Source: an uncultured Clostridium sp.
GTDB lineage: Bacteria > Bacillota > Clostridia > TANB77 > CAG-508
Length of the DNA stretch: 6,234 nucleotides
Direction: 5' to 3'
Assembly (NCBI GenBank): GCA_900556945.1
Contig: USQP01000049.1
Span: 1-6,234 of the forward strand
Shown: positions 5,627 through 6,234 of the stretch, piece by piece
Layout of the letters: every line of letters begins with the position of its first letter
Numbering within the stretch: position 1 is the first letter of the stretch
Notes under the pieces: model-generated
Database searches by the model: none
Told to the model about the DNA's origin: nothing
The model's input: only the letters and a program-made list of their open reading frames with translations
Position numbers and translations under genes: made by a program

Positions 5627-6064
5627 ATGAGAATTGTAATTCAGAGAGTAAATAAAGCAGAAGTAGAAGTAAAAGAACAAGTAGTAGGAAAAATAGAAAG
5701 AGGTTTTTTAGTATTGCTTGGAGTTACTCATACAGATACAAAAGAACAAGCAGATTATTTAGTAAAAAAGCTTTGCAATTTGAGAGTATTTACAGATGAA
5801 AATGGTAAAATGAACTTAGGATTAAAAGAAGTAGAGGGAGAACTATTAATCGTTTCACAATTCACTTTATATTCGGATTGTACAAATGGTAATAGACCAT
5901 CTTTTATAGAAGCGGCAAAAGCAGAACAAGCAAATGAATTATACGAATATTTTTGCTCTGAATGTGAAAAAAATGATATTAAGGTAGAAAGAGGAATCTT
6001 CGGAGCGGATATGCAAGTAAGTTTAGTGAATGACGGTCCAGTTACTATTATTATTGAAAAATAA
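5627..6064 (+). CDS. dtd: D-aminoacyl-tRNA deacylase
   Basis: Proofreading enzyme that hydrolyses D-aminoacyl-tRNAs (and glycyl-tRNA-Ala), keeping D-amino acids out of protein synthesis; a cytoplasmic homodimer. The 145-residue length is exactly typical. The first family motif is S77-Q-F-T-L81 followed by TNGNRPSF (86-93). The second is the Gly-cisPro motif NDGPVT (135-140), which screens the amino-acid chirality. FGADMQV precedes it as usual. The start MRIVIQRV matches the family N-terminus, and AAAGGAA (5611-5617) lies 9 bases upstream. The frame stays open back to an ATG at 5546, but that extension runs through the leader hairpin and adds 27 non-conserved residues, so it is rejected. Terminator-like structures upstream suggest a separate transcript from the zinc-ribbon gene. 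No clear hairpin terminator follows the gene. Confidence 0.96.
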   Translation: MRIVIQRVNKAEVEVKEQVVGKIERGFLVLLGVTHTDTKEQADYLVKKLCNLRVFTDENGKMNLGLKEVEGELLIVSQFTLYSDCTNGNRPSFIEAAKAEQANELYEYFCSECEKNDIKVERGIFGADMQVSLVNDGPVTIIIEK

Positions 6065-6105
6065 AAGAAGTTACAAAAAGACAGGAAGAAGAATAATAAT
6101 AAAGC

Positions 6106-6134
6106 TTGAAAAAAACGAATATTTAATGTAGAAT
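6106..6134 (+). promoter_or_regulatory. Promoter of the truncated last gene
   Basis: TTGAAA (6106-6111) and TAGAAT (6129-6134) are separated by exactly 17 bases, each close to the vegetative sigma factor consensus. An AAGAAGG ribosome binding site and ATG at 6169 follow at suitable distances. This implies that the gene after dtd has its own transcript. Confidence 0.6.
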
Positions 6135-6168
6135 TATAACATAAAACATAAGAAAAGAAGGTATAAAA

Positions 6169-6207
6169 ATGAAAAACGCTAAAACCCTTGTGAGAGTACA
6201 CACACAC
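6169..6207 (+). CDS. 5' fragment of an unidentified gene, cut by adapter
   Basis: An ATG preceded by AAGAAGG (6155-6161; 7-base spacing) and by a good promoter opens a frame of 13 codons, MKNAKTLVRVHTH, before adapter sequence begins at 6208. Too little remains to assign a function. The last 20 or so bases before the adapter include a CA-repeat (6199-6207) and codons that are rare elsewhere in the window, so they may also be chimeric. The codons after 6207 (LSLIHI then stop) are adapter translation and not part of the gene. Confidence 0.45.
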
Positions 6208-6234
6208 CTGTCTCTTATACACATCTGACGCTGC
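6208..6234 (+). other. Nextera/Tn5 sequencing adapter (artefact)
   Basis: Bases 6208-6226 are CTGTCTCTTATACACATCT, the 19-base Tn5 mosaic end used in Nextera libraries. They are followed by GACGCTGC (6227-6234), the start of the i5-side (Read 1) Nextera adapter arm. This is library construction sequence left at the contig end, not genomic DNA. Confidence 0.97.

Noticed and set aside
5755..6222. Long minus-strand reading frame opposite dtd
   Set aside because: It is antisense to a clear gene, and its first residues MYKRQ are the translated Tn5 mosaic end.
1..6234. CRISPR array, tRNA, rRNA or riboswitch
   Set aside because: No regularly spaced direct repeats, tRNA arms or T-box/riboswitch core motifs were recognised on either strand by reading.

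Overview
The window is a strongly AT-rich bacterial chromosome fragment. It has A/T-ending codons, AGA as the dominant arginine codon and strong AGGAGG-type ribosome binding sites. With the gene order der-plsY-gpsA, this points to a low-GC Bacillota, most likely an uncultured member of the Clostridia. The last 27 bases are not biological: they are a Nextera (Tn5) library adapter, so the window is the raw end of a short-read assembly.

Layout, all on the + strand. (1) pyk (pyruvate kinase, 56-1492) has its own extended -10 promoter at the window edge and an intrinsic terminator (1519-1560). (2) A clear promoter (1549-1578) overlaps that terminator and starts a likely der-plsY-gpsA operon: the ribosome-assembly GTPase Der (1646-2976), the acyl-phosphate:glycerol-3-phosphate acyltransferase PlsY (3057-3698) and glycerol-3-phosphate dehydrogenase GpsA (3754-4737). 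GpsA makes glycerol-3-phosphate and PlsY acylates it, the first committed step of phospholipid synthesis. (3) A coiled-coil/zinc-ribbon protein of unknown function with a very acidic tail (4846-5466). (4) A 160-base spacer holding three consecutive hairpins, one of them a perfect 29-base palindrome. (5) dtd, D-aminoacyl-tRNA deacylase (5627-6064). (6) A good promoter and the first codons of another gene, cut by the adapter.

The most interesting signal is in der. The gene needs two +1 frameshifts to give a full-length 442-residue protein. Both extra bases are a C in the identical context ATT-C-GGAAAACC, exactly at the first glycine of the P-loop of each of the two GTPase domains. The rest of the protein is well conserved and has no other lesion. 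The out-of-frame codon at each site is CGG, which I find in frame nowhere else in about 1,800 codons of the window. This fits programmed +1 frameshifting at a 'hungry' or unassigned CGG codon, or a quadruplet decoder, better than random decay, though an assembly artefact must be excluded.

der is also flanked by two short hairpin elements carrying CGTCCCC. One appears to be inserted between its Shine-Dalgarno sequence and its start codon. The other lies just after its stop and holds a third copy of ATTCGGAAA.
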